Source: an uncultured Clostridia bacterium (GTDB lineage Bacteria; Bacillota; Clostridia; TANB77; CAG-508). Taken from it: a stretch of 64,000 nucleotides of DNA. The stretch covers positions 1-64,000 of the forward strand of contig CAKPOA010000005.1 in NCBI GenBank assembly GCA_934169575.1, read 5' to 3'. Made by a program: the position numbers and the translations under genes. The notes under the pieces were generated by a model that saw only the letters and a program-made list of their open reading frames with translations, was not told where the DNA came from and did not search any database. This document shows, one piece after another, positions 34,777-42,175 of the stretch (the stretch's first letter is position 1; each line of letters starts with the position of its first letter).

Positions 34777-35604
34777 CTATTTACTTTTTTGTTTCTTTTT
34801 ATGCTTATACATTTCCGCATCAGCGTATTTTATATTTTCCTCAAAAGTGCTTACCTTAGGGACAAACATTGAGCAGCCATAAGAAATATTAGGTAACTGT
34901 TCCATTTCATTTCTTTTTTTCTGTATATTCTCAATAAACTCAAAATTTAATTTATCTAAATAATGAAGTTTATTTTCAAGAATTACAGCAAACTCATCGC
35001 CACCAATCCGGTAACATTTGCCATACTTTTTGTATGTTTCCATTAAGATATTAGCAACAGTTATTAATACCTCATCTCCAAAGGGATGTCCATATGTATC
35101 ATTAATATATTTAAAATTATTTACATCAAATATTATAATAATACACTTTTTTTTAGGATTATAATTTTTGAAATTGTTTTGATTTAACAATTTGGTTAAA
35201 CCATCAATAGATTGTTCCATTTTGCACATCTTTAAATATATAAATGTGCTTGCAATAGATATTGTAATCCACCTAATTTCAAAAATATTTGGGTTAGTTT
35301 TTGCAAATACATATGACAATATTATAAATATTCCTATTAATATCCATTCAGCCATATTTATTTGATAAATCTTTTTTGCTATTATTATCATTTTTACAAC
35401 AAATGTTAATAATAGCAAATATACTCCTAACTCAATTATAGTGAAAAAGCAATTCTCTGCTCCAACTATAAATTCGGTAACAGCCCCAACTAATACTAGA
35501 ACTGAAAAACAGAAATACCTCCGTCTTTTTGTTGCAATAATGTTTTTATTAAATATTATTGCAATAACAAGCATTATACTTATGAAAATTGTGTAATAAC
35601 TCAT
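34777..35604 (-). CDS. Membrane-bound GGDEF diguanylate cyclase
   Basis: The protein has 275 residues. About five to six membrane helices occupy residues 1-130 as the probable sensor part, followed by a GGDEF domain (about 135-272) with the intact active-site motif RIGGDEFAVIL and the upstream DVNNFKYINDTYGHPFGDEVL segment. It should make cyclic di-GMP from GTP. There is no RxxD inhibitory I-site before the GGDEF motif, so product inhibition is not expected. I chose ATG 35604 with AAAGGAG 6 bases upstream. No PilZ, EAL or other c-di-GMP partner is seen in the window. Confidence 0.9.
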   Translation of the reverse strand: MSYYTIFISIMLVIAIIFNKNIIATKRRRYFCFSVLVLVGAVTEFIVGAENCFFTIIELGVYLLLLTFVVKMIIIAKKIYQINMAEWILIGIFIILSYVFAKTNPNIFEIRWITISIASTFIYLKMCKMEQSIDGLTKLLNQNNFKNYNPKKKCIIIIFDVNNFKYINDTYGHPFGDEVLITVANILMETYKKYGKCYRIGGDEFAVILENKLHYLDKLNFEFIENIQKKRNEMEQLPNISYGCSMFVPKVSTFEENIKYADAEMYKHKKKQKSK

Positions 35605-35954
35605 TGTTTTCTCCTTTCTACACAATAGCCCCATAATTAAATTCAAAAAAATGAATTTTTAATAAATATTTATCTCTATTTTTTATTCTAACATTTTTTC
35701 ACTTAAAATTCAATATATTTCGTCAAATTTCCACTAATTTTTTCCATTTTTATGATATTATCCATATATTCTTTTTAAATAAATTTCATCACCTTTTTTA
35801 CAATCTTAATAACATCTATATCATTTAAATTTTCTATTTTTTTCCATATTTATTGTCAAAATTTCCAAATGTATAACTTGTACTATATCTATCATATTTT
35901 TTATCTAATAATTTCTCATTTTTTCAACCTTTTTTCTAAAATTTTAAAGAATCT
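35605..35954. other. 350-base AT-rich intergenic gap, no gene seen
   Basis: The gap between the GGDEF gene and the Nudix terminator is very AT-rich and pyrimidine-rich on the plus strand. I found no start codon with a ribosome binding site, no tRNA-like fold and no copy of the dispersed element. It may hold the GGDEF promoter, but none matches consensus well. Confidence 0.6.
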
Positions 35955-35986
35955 CAAAAAAGCCAGCGCCTAAATAGGTGCTGGCT
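35955..35986 (-). terminator. Terminator of the Nudix gene
   Basis: The 11-base stem AGCCAGCGCCT/AGGTGCTGGCT (35961-35971 with 35976-35986), closed with one G-U pair, is followed on the minus strand by six T. It is GC-rich like its gene. Confidence 0.85.
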
Positions 35987-36006
35987 ATAGGTTTTTTATA
36001 GGATTT

Positions 36007-36582
36007 TTACAGCATCCCCATTACAACAGCTCTATTAGCTGCTATAAGTGATACTCCATCCATTGGAGCATCCGGGAGAATTGGCTCTTCAGTCTGCTGC
36101 TGAAGTAAAAGTCTTTTCTTAAACTCCTCTTTTTCCATAAACTGGAGTTTAGAGTCTATAAACTCTCCTGCTTCCAACTGCTGTTTAGCTCCCCTTTCAC
36201 ATATTGCAACAAAGAAGTAAACTTCTTCATCACATATGTGCAAAAAAGGCATTTGTTTGCCGAGGAACTTTAAGTCCTTGCAGATAAGTCCAGCCTCCTG
36301 CTCAAGTTCTGCAATTGCAGCTGTTGAAGGCGACTGACCGTCTTCAATTTTCCCAGCAGGGAAAGCTGCAAGTTTTCCTTCACAGAAAAGTGGCCGCTCT
36401 TCAGTTATCATACCAATCTTTCCATCCACGATGGGAATCATAATAACCGAATCTTTTGACGCTATTCCTTTAAATGGGAACTTATCATTTTGTTTTACCC
36501 ATGCCTCAACAATCGAAGCAAAAGGTAAGAAAGACTTTTCTTCATAAGATATAACGTTTTTATTTGTTTTAAAGAATCCCAT
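36007..36582 (-). CDS. Nudix-like hydrolase with degenerate Nudix box, GC-rich
   Basis: The protein has 191 residues. The domain resembles ADP-ribose pyrophosphatase-type Nudix enzymes (RPLFCEGKLAAFPAGKIEDG, then AELEQEAGL). Against the consensus Nudix box the first Glu is Gln, the Arg is Ala and one metal-binding Glu is Gln, so activity may be changed or lost. The last third (LLLQQQTEEPILPDAPMDG) is unusual. Two sampled 60-base blocks of the gene contain 30 and 25 G or C, much above its neighbours, and codon choice is correspondingly different. This suggests recent transfer. It has its own promoter and terminator. Confidence 0.8.
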   Translation of the reverse strand: MGFFKTNKNVISYEEKSFLPFASIVEAWVKQNDKFPFKGIASKDSVIMIPIVDGKIGMITEERPLFCEGKLAAFPAGKIEDGQSPSTAAIAELEQEAGLICKDLKFLGKQMPFLHICDEEVYFFVAICERGAKQQLEAGEFIDSKLQFMEKEEFKKRLLLQQQTEEPILPDAPMDGVSLIAANRAVVMGML

Positions 36583-36604
36583 AATTTACCTCCTATGGGT
36601 ATAT

Positions 36605-36622
36605 GAGAGTAATTATGCTCTC
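36605..36622. promoter_or_regulatory. Inverted repeat in the Nudix leader
   Basis: GAGAGTAATTATGCTCTC is a GAGAG/CTCTC inverted repeat between the promoter and the start codon. It is a candidate operator or leader hairpin. Confidence 0.4.
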
Positions 36623-36645
36623 AACTTATTATAACGTATAAATTT

Positions 36646-36674
36646 ATTATATCACTAATTATGTAAAATGTCAA
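36646..36674 (-). promoter_or_regulatory. Predicted promoter of the Nudix gene
   Basis: TTGACA (36669-36674) and TATAAT (36646-36651), both consensus, have a 17-base spacer on the minus strand. It begins within a few bases of the spo0A stop codon. Confidence 0.7.
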
Positions 36675-36675
36675 T

Positions 36676-37485
36676 TTATGCACTTTTTAATTCTAATCTT
36701 AATTTATCAGCAATCATTGCAATAAATTCTGAGTTAGTTGGTTTACCTTTACTTGCAGAAATAGTATACCCAAAAATATTTTCCATTATAGCAGGTTCAC
36801 CTCTTCCCCAAGCTACTTCTATCGCATGTCTAATCGCACGTTCAACTCTTGATGGTGTTGTTGTAAATCTTTGAGCAATTTGTGGGTATAAACATTTTGT
36901 TATTTGATTAATAACATCAATATCATTTACTACCATCATAATAGCCTCTCTTAAATATTGGTAACCTTTAATATGTGCTGGCACACCAACTTCATGAATC
37001 ATATTTGTTACAAGAGCTTCTAGATTATCTTCATCTTTTCTATCATTACCTATTTCAATATATTTTCTATTACTTTCTCTAGCAGTAATAAAATTATTTT
37101 TTGGTAATGGCTTGAAATTTTTGATTTCTCTAATCCTTTTTATTAAAAGCCCAATATCAAAAGGTTTAACCACATAATAATCTGCACCAAGTGCTATAGA
37201 TTTTTGTGTTATTTTGTCTTGACCAACAGCTGAAAGCATAATACAAATTGGTGTTTTTTCTAATTCATTTACTTTTTCTAATACTCCTAATCCATCTAAA
37301 TGAGGCATAATAATGTCAATAATTGCCACATCAGGTGATAATTCCTTTATTTTTTCTACTGCTTCAATTCCATCTTTTGCAACTCCAATTATTTCCATAT
37401 CTTTTTCATTTCCAAGATATGTCGCAAGTGTTCTGCTAAATTCTTGATTGTCATCTGCAATTAATACTGTAATTTTCTCATTCAC
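36676..37485 (-). CDS. spo0A: Sporulation master regulator Spo0A
   Basis: Spo0A is the response regulator that starts endospore formation when phosphorylated. The product is 269 residues. The receiver domain has acidic residues 11-12, the phospho-acceptor Asp57 in [11 protein letters not shown] and the KPFD lysine. The C-terminal DNA-binding domain is unmistakable ([14 protein letters not shown], then [21 protein letters not shown]). In many Clostridia spoIVB lies immediately upstream; here it does not. A promoter with AACTATTG-extended -35 lies at 37531-37559. No kinase gene is adjacent. Confidence 0.98.
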   Translation of the reverse strand: MNEKITVLIADDNQEFSRTLATYLGNEKDMEIIGVAKDGIEAVEKIKELSPDVAIIDIIMPHLDGLGVLEKVNELEKTPICIMLSAVGQDKITQKSIALGADYYVVKPFDIGLLIKRIREIKNFKPLPKNNFITARESNRKYIEIGNDRKDEDNLEALVTNMIHEVGVPAHIKGYQYLREAIMMVVNDIDVINQITKCLYPQIAQRFTTTPSRVERAIRHAIEVAWGRGEPAIMENIFGYTISASKGKPTNSEFIAMIADKLRLELKSA

Positions 37486-37530
37486 AGCTTTATCCTCCTA
37501 TTCAAAAAATTGTAAAATATTTACATTTTT

Positions 37531-37559
37531 ATTATAGTATATTTTTTTACAAAAAGCAA
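37531..37559 (-). promoter_or_regulatory. Predicted sigma-A promoter of spo0A
   Basis: TTGCTT (37554-37559) and TATAAT (37531-37536) have a 17-base spacer on the minus strand. I could not identify a convincing sigma-H promoter. Confidence 0.6.
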
Positions 37560-37598
37560 TAGTTTTTGGAATTTTTTTCCATTTTTTATTGTTAGATA

Positions 37599-37708
37599 AT
37601 GTTTTATTTAAAATTAACATGAGGAAATAGTTGGAATATAAGCTTCTCATTACATCTCTTAGCTTATATTCCAACTATTTCCTTATAAAAATTAATTCAA
37701 ACCATTTT
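37599..37708. repeat. Nested hairpins: 23-base perfect inverted repeat inside a palindrome
   Basis: Arms 37622-37644 and 37661-37683 are perfect 23-base inverted repeats with a 16-base loop. The outer flanks (about 37599-37616 and 37691-37706) match the left and right halves of the uninterrupted palindrome at 32209-32239. It looks like the same palindrome carrying an insert. There is no clear T run, so it is not an ordinary terminator. Confidence 0.7.
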
Positions 37709-38332
37709 TTAACAAATCACTATATATTTATCACCAATTTTTTCATATTTTAATATATCAATCTTTTTATTTTCAACATCAGTTTCAAATATTGAAACAA
37801 ACTCATTTTTCAATTCAATATTGCAAATAGCATATTCAACATATTTAGTATCACTAATTTTAATAGAATTTTTATTACAATAATATTTAAAGTTTTCTAA
37901 TTTATTATAATCAACATAAACAATAAATTCCATACCTAAGCACATTTCCAATTTTTCTGCATTATTTACCCCCTCGATAGTTGCATTTGAATATGCTCTT
38001 ACAAGTCCACCAGTTCCAAGTAAAATACCACCAAAATATCTTGTAACAACAACTAAAATATTGCATAAATTATTATTTTTAAGTATATTAAGCATAGGTG
38101 CACCAGCAGTTCCTGATGGTTCCCCATCATCACTTGATTTTTCGATAATACTTCCATTTTCTAAAATTCTATAGCAACTACAATTATGTCTAGCATCAAA
38201 ATACTGTTTTTTTACTTGTTTAATTATTTCTTCAGCTTGTTTTTTGGATTCAACATAAAATATATTTGCAATAAATTTAGATTTTTTATCAATAAACTCT
38301 CCAGATGATTTATCTTTTATTGTAACAAACAT
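37709..38332 (-). CDS. IMPACT/YigZ family protein
   Basis: The protein has 207 residues. The conserved N-terminal UPF0029 domain is clear: ARHNCSCYRI, SSDDGEPSGTAGAPML and the VVTRYFGGILLGTGGLVRAYS signature. A smaller C-terminal ferredoxin-like domain follows. The family is widespread; eukaryotic members regulate GCN2 signalling, and bacterial members have been linked to translation and growth, but the biochemical function is not settled. It lies 13 bases after nrdD and probably shares its transcript. Confidence 0.9.
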   Translation of the reverse strand: MFVTIKDKSSGEFIDKKSKFIANIFYVESKKQAEEIIKQVKKQYFDARHNCSCYRILENGSIIEKSSDDGEPSGTAGAPMLNILKNNNLCNILVVVTRYFGGILLGTGGLVRAYSNATIEGVNNAEKLEMCLGMEFIVYVDYNKLENFKYYCNKNSIKISDTKYVEYAICNIELKNEFVSIFETDVENKKIDILKYEKIGDKYIVIC

Positions 38333-38345
38333 ATAGCACCTACCT

Positions 38346-40472
38346 TTATAAATGTAATACTCTTGATTTAATTTCCTTAGTTTTACCTACATTCCAGAAA
38401 TTTTCTCCAAGATATCCACATGTACGACGAACTACAGTTAATTTATTTCTATCTTTATTTCCACATTGTGGACATTCCCATTCATTTTGATTATTAATCT
38501 TTATTTCTCCTTCATATCCACATTCATAGCAATAATCAGATTTTGTATTAAATTCAGCATATTGAATATTTTCATATATAAATTTAACTAATTCTTCTAA
38601 TGCAGAAATGTTGTTCTTCATATTTGGAATTTCAACATATGAAATTGCTCCTCCACTTGATAAATCTTGGAATTCACTTTCAAACTTAAGTTTATCAAAA
38701 GCATTGATTTTTTCTCTAACATCAACATGATAAGAATTTGTATAATATCCTTTATCTGTAATATCTTCAATTGTTCCAAATCTTTCTTTATCAATACGAG
38801 CAAATCTATAACATAAACTTTCAGCTGGAGTACCATATAATGCAAATCCTATATTAGTTTCAGCTTTCCATCTATCTGTTGTATCACGCAAATGTTTCAT
38901 AACTCTATATGCAAAATCATGTCCTTCAGGATCTGTATGTGACACACCTTTCATAACTTTTGTAAGTTCGTATAAACCTATATATCCAAGAGAAATTGAA
39001 GAATATCCTCCATAAAGCAATTTATCTATTTTTTCGCCTTGTTTCAATCTTGCAATAGCTCCATATCTCCAATGAACAGGACTAATATCTGCAGATGTTC
39101 CAAGCAAAGCATAATGTCTACACATTAAAGCCTCTTTACAAAGTTCTAATCTTGCATCAAACTCTTTCCAGAATTTTTCTTCATCTCCATCTGCGACAAT
39201 ACCAATTTGAGGTAAATTAATACTAACAACACCTTGATTAAATCTTCCTTCAAACTTATATTCTCCGTTTTCATCTTTCCATGGTGATAAGAAACTTCTA
39301 CAACCCATTGGGCTAAATACATTTCCTTCATAATTTTCACGCATTTTTTTTGCAGAGATATAATCTGGATACATTCTTTTTGATGAACATTTTACAGCAA
39401 GTTTTGTTAAATAATCATATTTTCCACCATTTAGGCAATTAAATTCATCAAGTACATATACTAGTTTAGGGAATGCAGGTGTTATATATACTCCTGCAGA
39501 ATTTTTAATTCCTTGGTATCTTTGTTTTAATACTTCTTCTATTATCATTGCATTTTCTTCAAGATATTCATCATTAGGGTCAAGATGTAAAAATAGTGTA
39601 ACAAAAGGTGATTGTCCATTTGTTGTCATTAATGTATTTATTTGATATTGTATAGTTTGTACTCCTGCACTTAATTCAGTTTTTAATCTTCTATTAACTA
39701 ATTTTTCAATAATTTTTTTATCAACACCATGTCCTAATTCTTCTTTAATTTCTTTTTCAAATTTTTGTTTACTTATTCTTAAATATTTTCCAAGATGTAT
39801 AAGGTCTACAGATTGTCCACCATACTGATTACTTGCAACAGCAGCTATTATTTGTGTTGTAACTGTGCATGCAACCTGAAAACTCTTTGGACTTTCTATC
39901 ATTTTTCCATTCATAACAGTTCCATTATCTAACATATCTCCAATATTTATCAAACAGCAATTAAATATTGGTTGTATAAAATAGTCAGCATCATGAAAAT
40001 GTAGTACTCCATCTTCCCATGCTTTTGTAATTTTTTCTGGTAATAAAATTCTTTTTGTTAAATCTTTTGAAACCTCTCCTGCTATTAAATCTCTTTGGGT
40101 TGATGCCATTATTGCATTTTTATTTGAATTTTCTTCCATAACATCTTTGTTATTATTTCTGATTAATCCTAATATTGATTCATCTGTTGTATTACTTTTT
40201 CTAACTAATGCTCTTGTATATCTATATACTATATATTTTTTTGCAAGTTCATGTCTCCCCAGTTCCATCAATTTTTCTTCAATAATATCTTGTATATCTT
40301 CAACTAAAATTCTTTTTTTATTTAGTTCTTCTATATATTCTATTATTGCTTTAATATCTTCTTTAGATGCTTTTTCCTTTCTTGATACTTCTTTATTAGC
40401 TTTTTCTATTGCTAATTTGATTTTGCTTTGATCAAAATCTGTTACTCTTCCATCTCTTTTTATTACCTTCAT
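38346..40472 (-). CDS. nrdD: Anaerobic ribonucleoside-triphosphate reductase NrdD
   Basis: NrdD is the oxygen-sensitive glycyl-radical enzyme that reduces NTPs to dNTPs. The product is 708 residues. It has an N-terminal ATP-cone allosteric domain (about 1-90), the catalytic barrel, a C-terminal zinc site with two CxxC pairs (CYECG, CPQCG) and the radical Gly686 in RRTCGYLGENFW. It needs the radical-SAM activase NrdG, but no nrdG follows; the next gene is the IMPACT-family gene. It diverges from a Crp/Fnr-type regulator, with a palindrome at 40542-40555 at about -40 from its likely start of transcription. Confidence 0.97.
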   Translation of the reverse strand: MKVIKRDGRVTDFDQSKIKLAIEKANKEVSRKEKASKEDIKAIIEYIEELNKKRILVEDIQDIIEEKLMELGRHELAKKYIVYRYTRALVRKSNTTDESILGLIRNNNKDVMEENSNKNAIMASTQRDLIAGEVSKDLTKRILLPEKITKAWEDGVLHFHDADYFIQPIFNCCLINIGDMLDNGTVMNGKMIESPKSFQVACTVTTQIIAAVASNQYGGQSVDLIHLGKYLRISKQKFEKEIKEELGHGVDKKIIEKLVNRRLKTELSAGVQTIQYQINTLMTTNGQSPFVTLFLHLDPNDEYLEENAMIIEEVLKQRYQGIKNSAGVYITPAFPKLVYVLDEFNCLNGGKYDYLTKLAVKCSSKRMYPDYISAKKMRENYEGNVFSPMGCRSFLSPWKDENGEYKFEGRFNQGVVSINLPQIGIVADGDEEKFWKEFDARLELCKEALMCRHYALLGTSADISPVHWRYGAIARLKQGEKIDKLLYGGYSSISLGYIGLYELTKVMKGVSHTDPEGHDFAYRVMKHLRDTTDRWKAETNIGFALYGTPAESLCYRFARIDKERFGTIEDITDKGYYTNSYHVDVREKINAFDKLKFESEFQDLSSGGAISYVEIPNMKNNISALEELVKFIYENIQYAEFNTKSDYCYECGYEGEIKINNQNEWECPQCGNKDRNKLTVVRRTCGYLGENFWNVGKTKEIKSRVLHL

Positions 40473-40541
40473 TTTTATTCCCCCTAAAAATAGATTTTTT
40501 TTTGATATGTTTTAATTATATATTTAAATTTTAAAAAATCT

Positions 40542-40555
40542 GTTGCATTTGCAAC
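40542..40555. promoter_or_regulatory. Candidate operator between nrdD and the Crp/Fnr-type gene
   Basis: GTTGCATTTGCAAC is a perfect 6-base inverted repeat with a 2-base centre. It overlaps the -35 of the regulator gene and lies about 40 bases before the predicted nrdD start of transcription (-10 TATAAT at 40515-40520), the class II position used by Crp/Fnr activators. Confidence 0.5.
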
Positions 40556-40571
40556 TTTTTTATGATATATT
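40543..40571 (+). promoter_or_regulatory. Predicted promoter of the Crp/Fnr-type gene
   Basis: TTGCAT (40543-40548) and TATATT (40566-40571) have a 17-base spacer. The palindromic operator covers the -35, as in autorepression. Confidence 0.55.
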
Positions 40572-40594
40572 TTTATTGAAAGGCGGAAAGACTT

Positions 40595-41227
40595 ATGAAC
40601 ACTGAATTTGAAATTTTTAATTTTTTTGATAAATTAAAAATAAAATGTTGCAAAGTAACAACTCGCTCTTTTCATAGGGGTGAAACTGTTACTACATATA
40701 TAGAAAAGCGTAATCAAATGTGTATAATGTTACATGGTGAAGCAGATTTAATTAGATATGATTTTAACGGAAATAAAACTATTATTGGTTCTTTTTCTAC
40801 TAATGATATTTTTGGAGAAGTATTTTATCCAGCAAATACTAATAATGAGTTATTTGTACAAGCTAAGACTGATTGTGAAGTTATATTTTTTATTTATAAT
40901 GATATATTAACAAAATGTAAAAGCAACTGTACTTTTCATAAGGAATTTTCTCAAAAGCTTCATATACTTATAGTTAATCAAGTAGTTAGCTTAAATACAA
41001 GAATTGAACTTCTTACTAAAAAAAATATAAGAGATAAACTTCTTTCTTATTTTAATATTTTATCAAATAAAAAATTAAGTAAAACATTTGTCTTGCCTTA
41101 TTCTCTTACAGATCTTGCAGATTACCTTAGTGTAGATAGAAGTGCCATGATGAGAGAACTCTCACACTTAAAAGAAGAAGGCTTTATTATAAAAAAAGGA
41201 AAAAAAATCACTCTACTTGGAGAGTGA
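40595..41227 (+). CDS. Crp/Fnr-family transcription regulator
   Basis: The protein has 210 residues. The N-terminal cyclic-nucleotide-binding-like beta barrel (about 15-115) has MCIMLHGEADLI and a FGEVF turn. A long dimerisation helix follows (about 120-145), then a Crp-type winged helix (about 150-205) with LTDLADYLSVDRSAMMRELSHLKEEG. Six Cys lie in the sensor domain, including CC at 18-19, but not in the spacing of the E. coli FNR iron-sulfur cluster. Divergence from nrdD suggests control of anaerobic or nitrosative-stress genes. The effector is unknown. Confidence 0.88.
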   Translation: MNTEFEIFNFFDKLKIKCCKVTTRSFHRGETVTTYIEKRNQMCIMLHGEADLIRYDFNGNKTIIGSFSTNDIFGEVFYPANTNNELFVQAKTDCEVIFFIYNDILTKCKSNCTFHKEFSQKLHILIVNQVVSLNTRIELLTKKNIRDKLLSYFNILSNKKLSKTFVLPYSLTDLADYLSVDRSAMMRELSHLKEEGFIIKKGKKITLLGE

Positions 41228-41232
41228 TTTTT
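41203..41232. terminator. Bidirectional terminator embedded in two gene ends
   Basis: AAAAATCACTCT (41203-41214) pairs with AGAGTGATTTTT (41221-41232) around a 6-base loop. The stem includes the last codons of the Crp/Fnr-type gene and touches the sigK stop codon. Confidence 0.85.
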
Positions 41233-41932
41233 ACTCTTTAAATTCCTCACTAAGTTTTCCAATTGCTTTTGTTTCTATTCTAGAAACATAAGAACGTGAT
41301 ATTCCCATAGAATTTGCTATCTCATTTTGTGTTTTAGGCTTTTTTCCATTAAGTCCAAATCTAAGTTCAATAATAGTTCTTTCTCTATCTTTTAAAACAT
41401 CTTTCATTTTTTTATATAATTTTTTGATTTTCATTTTTAGATCTACTATTTCTTCAATACTTTTATCATCATTTTCTAATACTTCTTCTAATGTAACAAC
41501 ATTATCATCTTTATCTTTTCCAATTGTGTCATTTAAATATACTTCCGCATTTAACTTTTTTGTAGCTCTTAAATACATCAAAATCTCATTATCTATACAT
41601 CTTGAAACATATGTAGAAAGCCTAGCTCCTTTTTCAACATTAAAACTGTTTATTCCTTTTATAAGACCAATTGTACCAATAGATAATAAATCATCTTGTT
41701 CTACATTTGTATTACAATATTTTTTACAAACATGTGCAACTAATCTTAAGTTTCTTTCAATTAATAAATTTCGTGCTTCTTCATCACCCTGTGATAACTT
41801 TATAAGTGCATTTTTTTCTTCTTCAGATGATAATGGCTCTGGAAATACTGTTCCTCCAGAAATATATCCAACTGCAAATATTGCAGTCTGTAAAAAGCTA
41901 ATAAAACCTGAGAAGCAAATAGTAGAAAACAT
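41231..41932 (-). CDS. sigK: Sporulation sigma factor SigK (pro-sigma K)
   Basis: SigK directs late mother-cell gene expression during sporulation. The product is 233 residues and uninterrupted. It starts with a hydrophobic pro-sequence of about 20 residues (MFSTICFSGFISFLQTAIFA), which in relatives is cleaved by SpoIVFB, then PEPLSSEEEKNALIKLSQGD and the sigma-70 region 2 segment DLLSIGTIGLIKGINSF, ending with region 4 QNEIANSMGISRSYVSRIE. There is no skin element splitting the gene, unlike B. subtilis or C. difficile. Element copy 4 lies upstream. Confidence 0.95.
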   Translation of the reverse strand: MFSTICFSGFISFLQTAIFAVGYISGGTVFPEPLSSEEEKNALIKLSQGDEEARNLLIERNLRLVAHVCKKYCNTNVEQDDLLSIGTIGLIKGINSFNVEKGARLSTYVSRCIDNEILMYLRATKKLNAEVYLNDTIGKDKDDNVVTLEEVLENDDKSIEEIVDLKMKIKKLYKKMKDVLKDRERTIIELRFGLNGKKPKTQNEIANSMGISRSYVSRIETKAIGKLSEEFKE

Positions 41933-42002
41933 GATGGCACCTCCAATACATATATAACATATTATATGTAAGTAATACCTAAAATGTTACTACTATTATA
42001 AT

Positions 42003-42175
42003 GTAATATCTTTCATGAAATTAGTATTATACTTTTTTAATATTGCGTAAGCGATCAAACGAGCATAGCGAGTGCGATTGGAGCAATTTTCATTTTATTA
42101 ATTTTTAATATGGAAATTGCGACTGCAAAATATTAAAAAAGTATAATACTAATTTTATAATAAAAACATATTACA
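42003..42175 (+). repeat. Palindromic dispersed element, copy 4
   Basis: The core is 42043-42127. Perfect 27-base arms lie at 42018-42044 and 42129-42155, and a further GTAATAT/ATATTAC pair (42003-42009 with 42169-42175) closes the outside and includes the argS stop codon. The arm sequence is unrelated to copies 1-3 although the core is nearly identical. Confidence 0.85.

Noticed and set aside
35605..35954. Small RNA gene in the gap after the GGDEF gene
   Set aside because: No promoter, stable fold or terminator can be identified; AT-rich background only.
41231..41932. SigE or SigG instead of SigK
   Set aside because: The hydrophobic pro-sequence and PEPLSSEEEK start are SigK features.
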